Source: Onchidella celtica (lineage: Eukaryota; Mollusca; Gastropoda; Systellommatophora; Onchidiidae). Taken from it: 64,000 nucleotides of DNA. The first letter of the stretch is position 1. Every line of letters starts with the position of its first letter. The stretch covers positions 81,663,186-81,727,185 of the forward strand of contig OZ007567.1 of assembly GCA_963931925.1 (NCBI GenBank). The letters are read 5' to 3'. The notes under the pieces are model-generated. The model searched no databases. It was not told the origin of the DNA and saw only the letters and a program-made list of their open reading frames with translations. Position numbers and translations under genes: made by a program. This document shows, piece by piece, positions 12,530 through 26,300 of this stretch.

Positions 12530-13690
12530 CAATTGAAAAGGTGTGTTTTAAGATGTTTCTTGAAAATTTCAGTTTTTTGTGCATTTCTAGTTTTGAGGCA
12601 GCGAATTCCTGGTCCACGGGTCTTGAGAAGAAAATGATCGTTCACCGAGTGAACTAAGAGCCATACATGTAGTTGGAACAGTTAAGTTAATTTTTTTTTA
12701 TCAGTCGAGGATCGTAGTTGGCGTTATGGAACATATATTATTAGTAATTCGATACTGTCGGATGGTGCGGTGTTATACCCACATGACATAATGTGAAATT
12801 CGCTGTTGAACTGGCAGCCAGTGCAAAGGACTTCAGGAGAGATGACGTTTTTCTTGAAGACTGATCTCGCAGCGTTTTCTGGGACAGTTTGAAGCTTTCG
12901 TCACCTCATTCATGAATATTCCAGTCAAGAGAGAATTGCGGTAATCTAAATTTAGGCAAAACCGGGGAATTTAACAAGCGAACTGCAATCTCTGTGGAGA
13001 TGAATTGTCTGATCTTACCAAATTCCTAGATTTCAAGATACATCGTGCCAGTCAGATGGTTGACTTGCCTGGACACTGACAAATGAGCATCTAAATGGAT
13101 GCCAAGATTTTTAGCATTTTGAGAAAACTTTATCAAATTTCCACCAATGTTCATAAAACTCTGTCAACTTCTCTGAGGGTCCATGCTCTGCCTACTGAGA
13201 TTGCCCCTGTTTAGTCTTCATTCAATATTAATTTGTTTTTATTAATCTAATTCTTCACCATTGCTAGGCAATTCTCGCAGCTGTTGACAAGTTCATTATC
13301 ATTTATGGGGGTAGGCCTAACTGAGCCATAAAGTGGGTATCATCTGCATGAGTGATATTTCAGATCAAAGTTTTAAAATGTCCTTTGCTAGTGCTTGTGT
13401 GTACATAGTAAACAAAATAGGTTCAAGAACAGAACTTTTGGGACACGCCATATTTAAGAAGATGTTTTCCAAATTTTCTGTCTGTGGTCATGATACCTGT
13501 CTGGCAATTTGACAGATCGGTGGCGAACCATTTAAGGGCTGTGCACGTTACATCAAATTTACTTCAAGCCTTTTCAACAAAGATAGCTGGTGATCAGTGG
13601 TATCAAATGGAGCTGAAAGATCTAACAGATTAAGCACAAGAACTTTGCCAGAATTATCCCCAACAAGAAGCTCATTCATTACTCTTAGAA
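12530..13690 (-). pseudogene. Degenerate non-LTR retrotransposon reverse transcriptase
   Basis: Read on the minus strand through several frameshifts, the stretch contains the order of motifs of a CR1/L2/Rex-like reverse transcriptase: AFDTTDHQ near 13610 (AFDT-DH), then CPKSSVLEPILFTMYT near 13420 (PQGS-LGP-LF), a ruined YADDT motif near 13350, a LDAHLSVSRQVNHLTGTMY region near 13090, and the GERSFS and NSLP tail motifs near 12630. Every block has decayed and stops are frequent. Confidence 0.65.
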
Positions 13691-14527
13691 GCTCTGTCAC
13701 ATTATTTTAACAGAACGTGTAGTCTTCGGGCATTGTGAAGAAGGCAATGTGCCTGCGGATCCATGAAAGAATTATTTTCTGATGTGGACTCGCAGCAGAT
13801 CGTATCTTTTCTGGAGGAAAGCGAAATGTACTTTAACAGATTTTATCATATTTACAAAATGCACATTACAGAAGCTACCCGATAGACATACTTTTCCTAT
13901 TCTGGTTTTTAATTTCACTTTTATTTGATCTCATTTCTAAGAATCTGAAAGCTGAAAAGTAAGCCAGAGTAAGATAGCGAAAAACTGTAAAAGGCGCGAA
14001 GTGGCCGTTATTGTGCCTACTCACCGTTAAACTCAAACTCGAACTTGCGCGATAGGCTGACTGAAAAGGTTGTTAATTTACAGATAAAATGTGTTAACTG
14101 CTGGAGAATGACCTTTTCAAGAATTGCTATAATTACTATAATATAATATCTATTATCATTTCCACTGGCAAGATCTGTTACTCTGTACGCAAAAGATACA
14201 TTTTTTAAAAAACTACATCAATACTGTAATATTAACTAATAATAAAGCAATGGAAATTATGATCTTGCTTGGCTGTTGCATGCACTGTTTTGAGTCCGCT
14301 AATAATATAATTATTATTATCGTAACAAAGGGTTTTCATTGCAGCAAGAAGAACAGAGACTACTATTTCATGGTGTAATTTTTTATGTGCTTTTGCGATC
14401 TTCACACGGTCCATGCAAAGGCTATGAAACAAATCGCATTAAACACGCCACCTGTTGAGTTCGCTCAATTCACTCACAACTAAATACTGTTCATAAATGA
14501 TTGTTCTAGTTTTATTGATTTTGCGAG

Positions 14528-14801
14528 GCCAAGCCTAGGCGCACACATGCGACTTTGTTGTTTTGCAGTCGCTTCGCGACTTTGTTGTTTTGCAGTCGCG
14601 TCGCATTTTTCGAAATGTACGCTTATGAATAGAGATAGATCTACTCACACATGCGACACTCGCGGGCTCGTTACCATGTCGATAGCAACATGAAACTATG
14701 AGTAAGACACATGGAGGTACTAATACCTCCTGTTATTAATAGCTCCATGGTAAGACACGACAGCAAAGCGACAAGTCTCATGTGTACGCCTAGCCTTTGG
14801 C
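14528..14801. mobile_element. MITE with about 27-bp terminal inverted repeats
   Basis: The left end GCCAAGCCTAGGCGCACACA is matched in reverse by the right end, whose complement reads GCCAAAGGCTAGGCGTACAC. A 29-bp internal module (GCGACTTTGTTGTTTTGCAG) is present about twice at 14548-14606. There is no coding capacity. I could not settle the target duplication or superfamily. Confidence 0.6.
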
Positions 14802-16769
14802 AACGAGAAGAGAGATAGATAAGACGAGACAGCTTGGAATGATCTTTCCGCCTCTGCAAATTAGGTGTGCAAGCTTCGCTTTGGGCACGAGCAACACCTA
14901 TGCAAAACTGGCTGAAAAAATTGGATGAAATTTTATGGCATTGTGCTCTCGGTTTATGTAACACATTTAGACGCTTGAATATTATTTAGATTGGCAGACT
15001 TCTGAATTTTGTCATTTTTAACTTTTGAAGCACCTGAAAATGTATCTGGATTAATATTCTGCAACCATTATAGGACAATCTCATCTAGACACTTTTTGTG
15101 AGTGCTTGGCATGATAGCACAAGTTAACTATTTTATCACAGCGCACAACATCATTAAAATGGATCGAAATTTTTAAACTTATTGTAGAACTTTATAATTA
15201 CAAAGTTAAGTACATGTACTCCAGTCAATAGGCTTAAGGTGATAGCTGAGCACCAGTGCCACTCGGTACCGTAGTTTCTCAATTAGGCTTTGAAAACAAT
15301 ACGGTTGTATACTTTTGATTGTGTTATGATGCGCCATGTCGTGTTATTTTGAATGGCGTCACCAGTTTTATGTATGTCTGGAACTCTCGAGGCAAAACTA
15401 GATATTGCTGCGGCATCATTTCATTTATGCAGTGGACAGGAAGTTTGAGTGGCTGGAGGTGACTTGAACTTTATTTCCCTCCAGGAGACGTCAAATAATC
15501 ACTGTCAACAGAAACAGTATTTCATGGTCTCATCTCGATTAAAGACAAATATTTGTCAGATGAACATTTATAGGTGAGAGTAAAAATTGATGTAATGATA
15601 AACAGGTCCATAGATGTTTATGATCAGGACATGAATTAAATTGGAGATACATAATATAATGCAAAAAAGAAAAAAAAAAACACAACAAAAACAAAACAAA
15701 AAAACATTCACGACATGCCCAAATTGTGAAGTCTAAAGAGCTGATCTCATGTCTGGGTATATATTATTTTTTATTTTACACAACATGTTGACAAATCAAG
15801 TTTGGTGAAAGTTAATGTCCTTCATATTGTTCACATTTGTATGAAACTGAATTTCAATCTTTTTCATTTTCATACAATCACAAATAAATCAATTCTTGTT
15901 CTTTCATATACCTTTGAGAGTCGACCACAGTTAGAAGGTACATGGATATACTACTTATAGGATGCAGTCACATCACAATAATCAGTAATATTTTATTCAT
16001 AGTCGGCACAATATGCTGGGAAATAATATACAAATTACAAACTGGGATGTCATTGCTAACATTATTACAAATGATACAGAGAATTCCACAACACCAGGAA
16101 CAATGTCACTTGTAACCAAAACAGTTTTCAGTACAGGTGGACACAGTTCACTGCTAATATATATTTATGTGCTGCTGTTTAACATCCTTTGAAAAGCAAG
16201 AAAAGTAAAATTTCAGTCTCAAGCTAATTCTGTAAATCCTCTCTTGTGTGAAGTGGTTGAAACAGAAGCTTGATTGAACACCGTTCTTGTCATTTCAAAT
16301 TGACCAGTTGATCCGAAATGAAAAAGAAAAATAGAACATCCCAGAGGACCTCATTTTAAAAAGAATCCATCATTTCACCCTGAGCAAGTACCAGTAGCAA
16401 ATTTGCTGGGAAAAACTAACAAATAAATAAATTTTGTGTAATCTCTTTATTACGCATAGAGTTACAAGCAAAATTTTATAATGCACTCAATAATAAGAAT
16501 AATTTACATCATGAAATACACCCTGTTCTCACTATGTGCTATATAACAATTTGATCATGTTTCAGCAATACACTTTGCTACAATCTCTGAATGTATTAAT
16601 TTAATGGATCATCATAGTCAATATTCTGTAACCTTTGATTTCATATAAAAACAATAAATTAAAGTTTTCAATGCAAAAAAAAAACAAAAATGTTTGAGTT
16701 CAGAGACAAAATATCAGTCTAGCTGAAATGTTGGAACTGACACTTCCCAAGTGACATTACAATTCAGCA
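14802..16769. other. Intergenic sequence downstream of the ABCG gene
   Basis: AT-rich, with A-runs near 15665-15705. I see no exon, RNA gene or definable repeat. It is 3' of the ABCG transporter gene and lies outside the part shared with the second copy. Confidence 0.4.
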
Positions 16770-19700
16770 TGGAAAAGTGTCAAATGTCAACATCGTCGCA
16801 AATCACTGTTATGATTTTAAAAAGTATAAAACCCAAATGTGGAACATTGATTTGGTAACAAATTGCACACTATTATAAATTCTAATATCACATAATACAA
16901 AATTAAATCTAAATAGCCATTTTCAGATCTGGAATGCTTTATATGGTATTTTATCACCTACAGAGCCAATGTAAATATTTCTGTAGAGTACCCAACATTC
17001 AATTTTGATCTGTCTGGGTAGAAAATGCTTATAGTAAGTGCAATGTGGAACTCTACCATTAATTTATATATGACAGTTACATTAACATAATAGTGATGGC
17101 TGTGGTCACAAACCACCCAGCTCTGAAATTTCTTAATTTTATTTTGGTGATGGAAAAAGAAGAGCAACTCATTCCACATAATGCATAAAAAGATCTTTCC
17201 AAAGAACATGTACTTGTAATATGAAAGAGTAAATTGTGTTAAAAATGTCTGTCTCTTCTCAACCTTTCCATATTAAATTAGTTTCTTTTCACTGTAAAAT
17301 TGATCCTCCTTGGCTTAAGCAATTTGTGGCACATATTGCACTTCAGTTTTGAATTTTAAAATTAAATCTCACGCTGAAAATACAGGGAAAATGATTATGG
17401 CACTAAAATGGTGTCATGGCCTTTGGAAGACAGATAACTCTTAATGCAATCACTGATAGTTTTATTGCCATGTCATCATCCCTAACCACATCTGAATCAC
17501 AAAGAATCACACCTGTGTCATGGTTCAATGTAAGGATGAGATTTATGACCGTAAAAATACATAAAACACACACTCACACAAAATTAAAAATCTATATATT
17601 TTGTTGTCATAATGGCCAAAGTGCTTCAGTATCCACTCTGGACCATGTCACAGTGAGTTCTGAAATTCCCATGATCTAACTGGACTAATAGCATATTTTT
17701 TCCCCATTCAGAAAAAAATGTGCTATGTTAAATTTTCCAAAAACTGAAAATCTGACATGTTGTAGTTTTGACCTTGCCAGTCAAAGTAGATGGGCTACAA
17801 GAAAATAGCTGTTTTCCACTTTCAGGGATGTCTGGAATAAATGGTTCTCCTGTCGGGCAGACACAACAGAAATAAAACAGTTTTTGCTGGTCTTAAAAGG
17901 TAGTAATTTTGACATATAATTATGACAGTTTTTCCCAGTTGACAACGATATAACACTTCATACAATAATCATTTGCACTGATTCTGAACTCTTCAGATAC
18001 AAATAATACTCTGCTGTGCCTTCCTCTAATGTCACACTAAATATCTTTACGACGACCCCCAAAAATGTCAAGAGCATTTGTAAACATTATTTCACAAAAA
18101 AGGAGAAATTTTTACAGTACTGTTCACAAGGTAATGACATTTGTGCATTATCAGTTTAACAACAGCATATAAATTGTAAATCATAGAAAATACTGACCGT
18201 AGCAAATAACTTGTTCAGACAGTTGTATTGACACAGGTAATTGTAAATCTTTCTGCACATGACCTACATGTAGGCCTATGTTATTGTAAAAGAGTTGTAC
18301 TGAACTGCATCAATATGGTTGATCCATTTCAGTTACAGGATTATGCACACATAAGATGAAGTAAATAATTAAAAGACATATTAAAATGTAATCTTTTCCC
18401 CTGATGGCAAATTCTTGTTGTGTTTTCTCCCTCCTTTGACCCAGCTGCCTCTGAATAGAACATCCATTATCTCAACAAAAAAAAAGACATGGCCATTTTT
18501 GATTTCCTACAGCATACAAGTATAAGATTAAAAACTGTCAAGATAAACTCATGAAAGACTGTCTGTCTTTGACACTTCTAAAACAACAGTTACAAGGCGT
18601 ACTTTCAATAACAACATACAATACAATATCACATTTTGCATTCTATTTGAATCTAAGTTTCAGTTTTACCCTGACAAAGCTATACCTTGCATAACACCAT
18701 TACAGACAAAATGTAGTACTAAAATATAAAAGTAGGTAGCCCAAACTGATTATTAATTTTTATCATTACTCACCAGTTATTGTCTAATCTGATGGAGCAT
18801 GCTTTTCTAAGAATTTTGATACCAAATTTATTATTCTGGTTTAAAGGCTTTCAAAGTTACGGCATTTTCAAAAGTGAAACAGCACCTCGAATTTGCAACC
18901 TTTTCCAAATTGCACAACTGTCCAACTTTGACTGCCCATAAAATGATGGTTTATTGAGGCACGGCCTTTAAAATTCTCAGTTTCCAAATCAAGGGGGTGT
19001 ATATTATGCTCAATTTTTTTCCGAGGGGTATAATTTATAATATAATACAAGCATCTCATTTTAGGATTTTTAGTTATCAGGCTTCATCCGATGTCAATTC
19101 TTTGTAAACTGTATACAAGGGATACAAGGGATACAAAAATAATGTTTTGTTGTTTTTTTTAATTGAAAAGGCGGTCAACCACGTTGCCATTGACTTAGCA
19201 CTGAATGTCAGACAAAAGTGACAAAATTAAGCATTGGGTGGGTCTATAAAAACAGTTGGCGCTTTGTGCCGAAACATGCCCCATATCTGATTTTGGCATA
19301 CCCTGAAAATATAAAGGCTGAGGTTCATTTGCGTATAATTTTGATCCTGATCTATTAAAGTCTCCGTCAGTTTCTCAGTCAACAAACTTTTCAACACATG
19401 ATTTTTAAAGGAATTTCATCTTAAAACAGGATGAAAAATGCACTGAATTAAACATCATTTATCTGGCTTTCTGTGCGAGTTATTTTCAAACACGTGCGCT
19501 ACATCGGCGCAACGCTCTGCAATCCTTTGTTATGTGGGGGTCAAATAGGTACATGCGGCTCAGGGCGAAAATGGCAAGATTATGTCTTCCTCAATAAATA
19601 AAAACACACAGCTGCACACATTAAACAATACAAAAGATAGTATATTTTGACAGAAGAAGAACTGAACTTTATTTTGATGTCGGATGCATGCAGTTTAGCA

Positions 19701-20065
19701 TAAACACACAAAAGTAGCAGCCATGTAATGCTGGCCTACAATTATGCCAAAACCAGATTTCGCTCCTTCAGCAGGTCAGTTTGGACTAACTAATAAAAGT
19801 TAAAAGTAACCAGTAAAATTTTGCATTGACATGAAATTATAAAAAGTACGCCAATAGACAGACGTACACAAAACTTTTGAAATTATATATTAACAATACC
19901 TCAGAATATTTGAGCTGGGACGTCACACTCCAATATAGTCCACTTATGTTTACTTTGGTCATTATAATTGAAAATTTGATGAACACAGTATCTAACTTTA
20001 AACTCTTTGGTAGATCTAAGTGTATATTTCCCATCGGTAGCTCTTTGGTACAACTAAAAATTGTT
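16770..20065 (-). repeat. Segmental duplication copy 1: 3' flank/UTR of the ABCG gene
   Basis: This stretch aligns along its length with 45193-50040 and 63942-64000, for example 16966-17010 with 45401-45446, 17405-17450 with 46027-46070, 18480-18720 with 49570-49815, and 19875-20010 with 49905-50035. Divergence is moderate, perhaps 10-20%. Copy 1 lacks the MITE, the Ginger-like element and the LTR nest of copy 2, so it serves as a natural empty-site reference. It probably includes the 3' UTR; no single poly(A) site can be chosen. Confidence 0.85.
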
Positions 20066-20212
20066 ACAAATACCCAAGACATAGGAATTCAACTAAGACA
20101 AAATCCTTATTTTTTTTTGTTGTAATCTATGAATTCCAGGTTTTAAGACTGTTATCCTCTTGTTGAACTGCACATGTGAGGTAAAAAAATGTGCATGTAT
20201 CAGTCACCACCA

Positions 20213-20317
20213 TTACTCCTTTGATCTCCTGGCTCGGACAATGAGGGCGATGAGTGCCAAGATACGCAGACCCACTTGAAGAGCCACTAATAGTCCGATG
20301 TCAAGAATCAAATTATC
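20213..20317 (-). CDS. ABCG exon 21 (residues 649-682), last helix and stop
   Basis: Encodes the final helix ([19 protein letters not shown]) and the basic tail RARRSKE, followed by TAA at 20215-20213. The acceptor is TTTTGCAG. Confidence 0.95.
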   Translation of the reverse strand, partial: DNLILDIGLLVALQVGLRILALIALIVRARRSKE

Positions 20318-23300
20318 CTGCAAAAGTTCCCAAAACATGTGAATATATGACTCCGCCGTTCGTCGCATAAAAGCAAAAAAAAATTTTTTTAAATCAACGA
20401 ACATTTTCATCTCATCTTCTTACTTTTAAATTGATGAAAATAGAGATGACTATTCTACAGTTGGATGAGCAACCACTTTACTGAAGAACATTTATGATTA
20501 CAGGTACAGATCATGGAACTAGAGTCTATATATATACCAAGTACATGAAACCCTCTTCATGCCAAGGTTTTGTTTTCTTTGCTCCATATAAAGTATGGAT
20601 TTAAAGTATATGCCATAAGATTATTTTTCTCGGAAATGCAAGACTGTATCCACAGAATTTCAGCAAATGCAGCAGCTCATTATCATGCCAACCTTAAAAT
20701 AACATTCATTCCAACACTTATAATGAAGAAAAAAGTTACGACAGGAATGAAATTTGTGTGTCACAGAATATTTGTCCTTGAAGGGTTTTTACGATACACC
20801 AAACTGATTTTTCAAAATGGAGATTCCTAAAAACAAATTATTTCATTGGAAGGAACTTTTTACTCTGAACATTTTGGTACAAAAACTTATAATTCTTTCT
20901 TCAAAATTAAGGAAGTTACGTAATTTATAATTTTCAATAATTACTCCATTACGCAATACGCCAGGAGCCATTTTTTGTGAGCTCTAATTGAAGAAAGAAA
21001 TATGACTGGACACTCAAACATTGACAAAACAGTTTCTACATAATAATACATAACACAATTTTTATGGGGAGAATTCAATTATATAGTTTTCATTAGCACA
21101 AAAGTGGCTTCGGACCAAAAACTGCAAAATTTACAAAGGGAGACAAAAAAGTAAAATTTTGGCCATTTTCAAAAAATCATGAAAAATCGATAAATTTGCC
21201 TACAAAGATAAAAGGTCACCCAAATTAATTGGAATTAAAAAATTTATTCTCATTACAGGATATAAAAGGCCTTAAACATTCACAAACTGTCAAAATTGAG
21301 TCATTTTGTGACTAGATCGGAGAGATATTTATACCATTGTGAAAGGCAGCCTCTTCCACTTTAGATTATACACTGTCATGTTTGGGGCCCCTACTGGGGC
21401 CAACAGCATTAGGCTGAGGCCCCCAAGAAACCAAAGGACCTTCGGGGCCCCTACACTTGTTTGATCACATGCGCGAGACAATTTATTACCAGGGAGATCA
21501 ATTTTGTGTACTGGTGGCAGTGGGGAATGGCAGTTTGGAGGACCTAGAGAAATATTTAAGGCCATATGAGCTCTTTCTGAGAGGACTTTTTGAATGAGTG
21601 AGGGCAAAATTGAATAAGTGATGAAGCACATCACCAAATTGATAGATTCAATGTTATTTGCCAGGCGAATTGTCCATGAATAAATCTGTGAGTGAGTGAA
21701 AGAGTGAAAAAATAAATGTATGAGTAAGTGTGTGAAAGGGTGACTATAAACAATTGTTAGACAGGGTGTATGAAGTATGGCAGGATGGGTGAGTGACTGA
21801 GTAGGTGAGAGACTGAATGCGTGAACAAGTGATGAAGTGAAAAAGTAAGTTCCCAGGCAGCAACATCATAGAGATTTGACACAAAGGATTGACGTTACGT
21901 TTGCACATAGGAAGGACATCATTCCTTTGTAGATGTGCTGGTTAAGACATTGCACTGACATTGATCTGATAGGAGACCTGCCCCAAAAGTAATCCTACCA
22001 ACCCAAAGGAAATCCAATATAAATCTACATCAGATTGACATACGGATGCTGGCAGTGTTTGTTTTCGAGTGAAAGAGTGAATAACTGTGAAACTGAGTGG
22101 TAGAGGCTGATGGATAGACAAAGAATAATTAAATGTAACATTCAACATGGATCAGATGAATGATTGCCTTGATAATAATCAATGAAGAGTGGCTTGAATG
22201 TATGTAACAGAAACATCAAGAACTGAATGACAATAAAATTAACCTCTTCAAAGCTGGTGTATCGTAACACATCATCCCCAGTCCGGTAGCGACATTCATC
22301 TGTTGGGGGCATTGCAGTTGCACCCCCACTGAATTCACACGCTGGAAAACAAATTAAAATTATTCATTTTAAAGAATGCCAAAAACAGCAACGAACAGGT
22401 GTCACATCCTCAATGACATCAAAGGAACTGTGATATAAGAATTTCTCATTGAGCACTGCAGTTCATTACATCATATCAAAAGAAATGGCCTAATGTCCAT
22501 TGATATAATTATCGCCTGTTGATAAATGTATAAATTAATGGACTCTAAAAGCTATTTCTCCTCATCCCTCCTAATGACTGAGGTGGCACACAGATGGGGT
22601 GAGGGAAGGATGTGCGGCTTGGCCAGACAAACCCAACAAATATGGAACCAGCTGGCCACTCAGACCATAAGTAGGAAAGCCTTCAAATGGATCTTGGAGC
22701 AGGGACAGGAGCATATTTGGGGACGTAAGGATTCTGGTTCCTGTCATCAAATCAAATCAAATCAATCCTCCTTTCTATCTTTCTCAGTGTTAATTCATCC
22801 CATCTGTCTTTTTGCATAACTTTGCAAGAAAATCACATTTTTTTCTGACATTTGGACTTTCCCCCTAAAATACTGTGATGTAACTATTGGTAATACCCTT
22901 CTTCACAAATGTCAGTGAGTGAGCAATCCCTGACCATCATTTTGATTTATTCCTACAATGCACGCATGGGGCTTGTCAGTCACAGACACTGATTAAAGCA
23001 TTTTGTTGTTAGAATTGGGTCAGGCAGGCCTCACGAGTTATAAATCATTAGGTTTTTTTTCTTCCCAACTTGAGAAGTCTACGTGTGACAGCCCCATATG
23101 GCAGAAACTGGAGTATATATGTGAACTATGAAGATCAAAATAGGGTTAACAACAGGCCATTTTGGTTGTTCGATGAAATCAGTGCATCCTTTTATTTAAT
23201 TTTCAGACCTTAGCACTAATATGTAAAATTAGTGTTATTCACATTAATATTATGAATATTCTGCAATCGACTGACAATGTGTATTTCGTTGGCACAAAAT

Positions 23301-26300
23301 CAATGCATCCTTTTATCTAATTTTAAGACCTTAGCGTTAATATGTAAAATTAGTGTTATACTCACTAATATTGTGCACATTCCGCCATTGATTGACCATG
23401 AGTATTTCATTAGCATACTTAAACCAGGAGAGGTATTTCAGCCAAATAAAATACACTGGAATGTTCCTGAAAATAAGGGATGCAACATGACAATATCATA
23501 ACCAAATTTACAATGCAACTCATCTGGAACAAGACAATGTTAAACAGCACCATTTACAGAGACTCCATAAAGAGTGATCACAGGGATTGCAGAAGTTGCA
23601 ATTTCCATATCTCTTTATAGGTGTTTCAAATAGCACTGCCAGAAAAAAACAGACAGACGTATGAAAACCACTTCATGCCAAAGCTTTTTGTTTATCTATG
23701 CTGCACATGAAAAATATAGCCTTCATCTGGTAATCGTTTATTTAAAAAAAAAAAGCATGACTATGTTTACGGATTGAAGGGTTCAGCAAATGCAACAGCT
23801 CACTAAACCAGCCTCCAAATAATTTTCACTGAAGCACCTACAATGAAGAGAAAAATCTCTGCAATGTACCATACTTCCCTAGGTTCATATTTCATGGTTT
23901 ATATTATAACTTTACCAGACTAATCATTATTATCACCATTATTAAGTGTGTTGCAGACCAGCTTTTTCCAAGAACAAGTATCCAAGTAACTTATTTTTAT
24001 TGTTCAAAAGCGTGATGACCGACTGAATTTTCTGAACAAACACACATTAAATATATGAAAATAAATGCAACAAAACAACTTGATGTCTAAACCAAACAAT
24101 CAAAAGGGGAGGGATGATGGCGTGGGTGAATAAATGGAAACTAAAATTATAAAGGTGAAGCAGTGAAGTCAAGACTGATAGATAAAAAATAAAAAAACCC
24201 ACCTTAATACTGGATGACAAAACAATTACTAACTGTCAAGAACACTGTGACCATTGGCATCTTGCTTGTAGTTGTAACCAATTTCGATCAAATTCTATAA
24301 GCAATAGTTAGTGATCATAGCTCTGCACATTCATGGTCAGCACAATACAACTGTAGTTGACTGAATAATTCACTCACCCATTGTTGACAAAAAGGCCACC
24401 AAATATCATAAATGGAATAAGCAGAGGTGGAGTTACAGCCAAGGCAATAGTCACTGAACTGCTTAATGTTGAAACTAAATACCCTGAAGATAAGAAGATA
24501 ATATTATCTTGTTAGATTAAATATGATATGTTGCAATCACACACCATTTTGTCATTGATTATTGACTGTTTTGAAATGTGGAAAAAGTTTTACTTTGATT
24601 TATTTAGGTCATGCAAAACAATGAACCTTTTCATGATAGACAATTAAATTGGAGAAATCTGAGAAAAAATACTTGGTAACCACAAGAAATTTTATTTTGA
24701 GATGTTCAGTTTGCTATGTCACCAAATATACCTGTCTTCCTTTGTTCTATACTGCATCAATTTGGACAAAAAGAGTTGGTACATCCTAGAGGTCTTTTCA
24801 TATGCTGTAGACAGCTTAATCATTTTGGGGGGGGGGGGGGGGCGGGGGGGGGCACTGTAAAGTTCAGTGGATAAGCTTCATTTAATAGTGATACACTACC
24901 AAAAATCTTGACCAAAGGAAAATTAGGGTACTGGCTTCAAAGCTTTCTCAGGAAAACAAATTTAAATCTGAATTTATGTCTGCCTTCATTAACATAGGAA
25001 ACTTATATTTATGGTACTGTCAAAATTACATCATGACTTTCACAGTACTATAACTTCAACATACTGACCTAAGGAAATAGCCACATTAGCTGTTAGGAGT
25101 AGGATTCCTACAAAAATGAGGTATGCATCCCATGATTCATAGAGACCTGAGGACAGAAAAACATGACTCTCTGACTGATATTGCTTGGTGACATTGAATG
25201 AGATTCTAAGTTTGGTCTAACACTGGACTACTGGATTGTAATGTCTAGATGCTGATATTCCAACATAACAGCACTAAATAAATGATTAAGAAAATAGAAG
25301 TATTTAATGCACATAAGGTTCAATTTACCATGTAGTTCAATTGTATAACACTTAGAAATGGGATTTCACAGATTTTCTCACTTATGAAATGCAGTTAGGA
25401 ATGACTGCCAGATTCATATAGAGCGTTATAAAAGAAACATCTTTAGTGAGATTAACTGCAGATAGAGATATCTGTGCAAATGAGAAAAGACCACGTCTCA
25501 CAACCCATGCATCAAACAAAATAGTACATGTACCTACATAAATTGCCATTACATAACAGCAGTAGATGAAAGAAAATGGGACTGTGCAGACTTCATTAAT
25601 TGCAATGAAAGTTCTCATCATGCTTTTTTTAAATTCATCCATAAGTCAGTACATATTAGATGTATGTTTCAGTGAAAATAATCACTCAGCAAATATTATT
25701 ACTACACCATGGTAATCGTTCTATACTGGTAGCTATGTGGAAAACTATCATAACTCGCTTTTGACAAATGTTTCAGAAGAAGCAAAAACTGAATAACTTC
25801 CTTAATCAGACCTAAAAGTTACAATGTTGACGTTATTTAACCCTTAGTTTTCAGAATTAAAGCCTTAACTTATACCACAACCTGCAGGATGACAAGGGCT
25901 ATAAGTATTCCAAATTAAGTCAATCTTCGAAAAAAATGGGGTCCTCAATGTATAATTATGAAAACATGATGGAAAAAGATAGAAGTCAATAAACTTCCAG
26001 AATAAATAAAAACTACCTAAATGAAAGAAAACCATGTTTCTAATTTACTCACCTATCATCCAGTACGTAACTGTAGAGAAAATGACTGAGATTGCAACAA
26101 AGAGTGGGATCTGTAAAAGCGGAAAGATATCTTTCTTGAATTTGATACTTTGATGATACTTAAATAGCCACAAAAATTTCAGTGGAATGGAATTTCTCTA
26201 CAATCCTACTACAAAAGCTCAACACTGAAGAAAAAAAAAATGCAGTAATGGACCTGGAATATTCAGTTGTAAGTCCAATTAACTGTTTACATCCCAATTT

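Noticed and set aside
22526..22819. 97-codon open frame in an ABCG intron
   Set aside because: No family resemblance. The true missing exon was found at 23366-23466 with exact phase.
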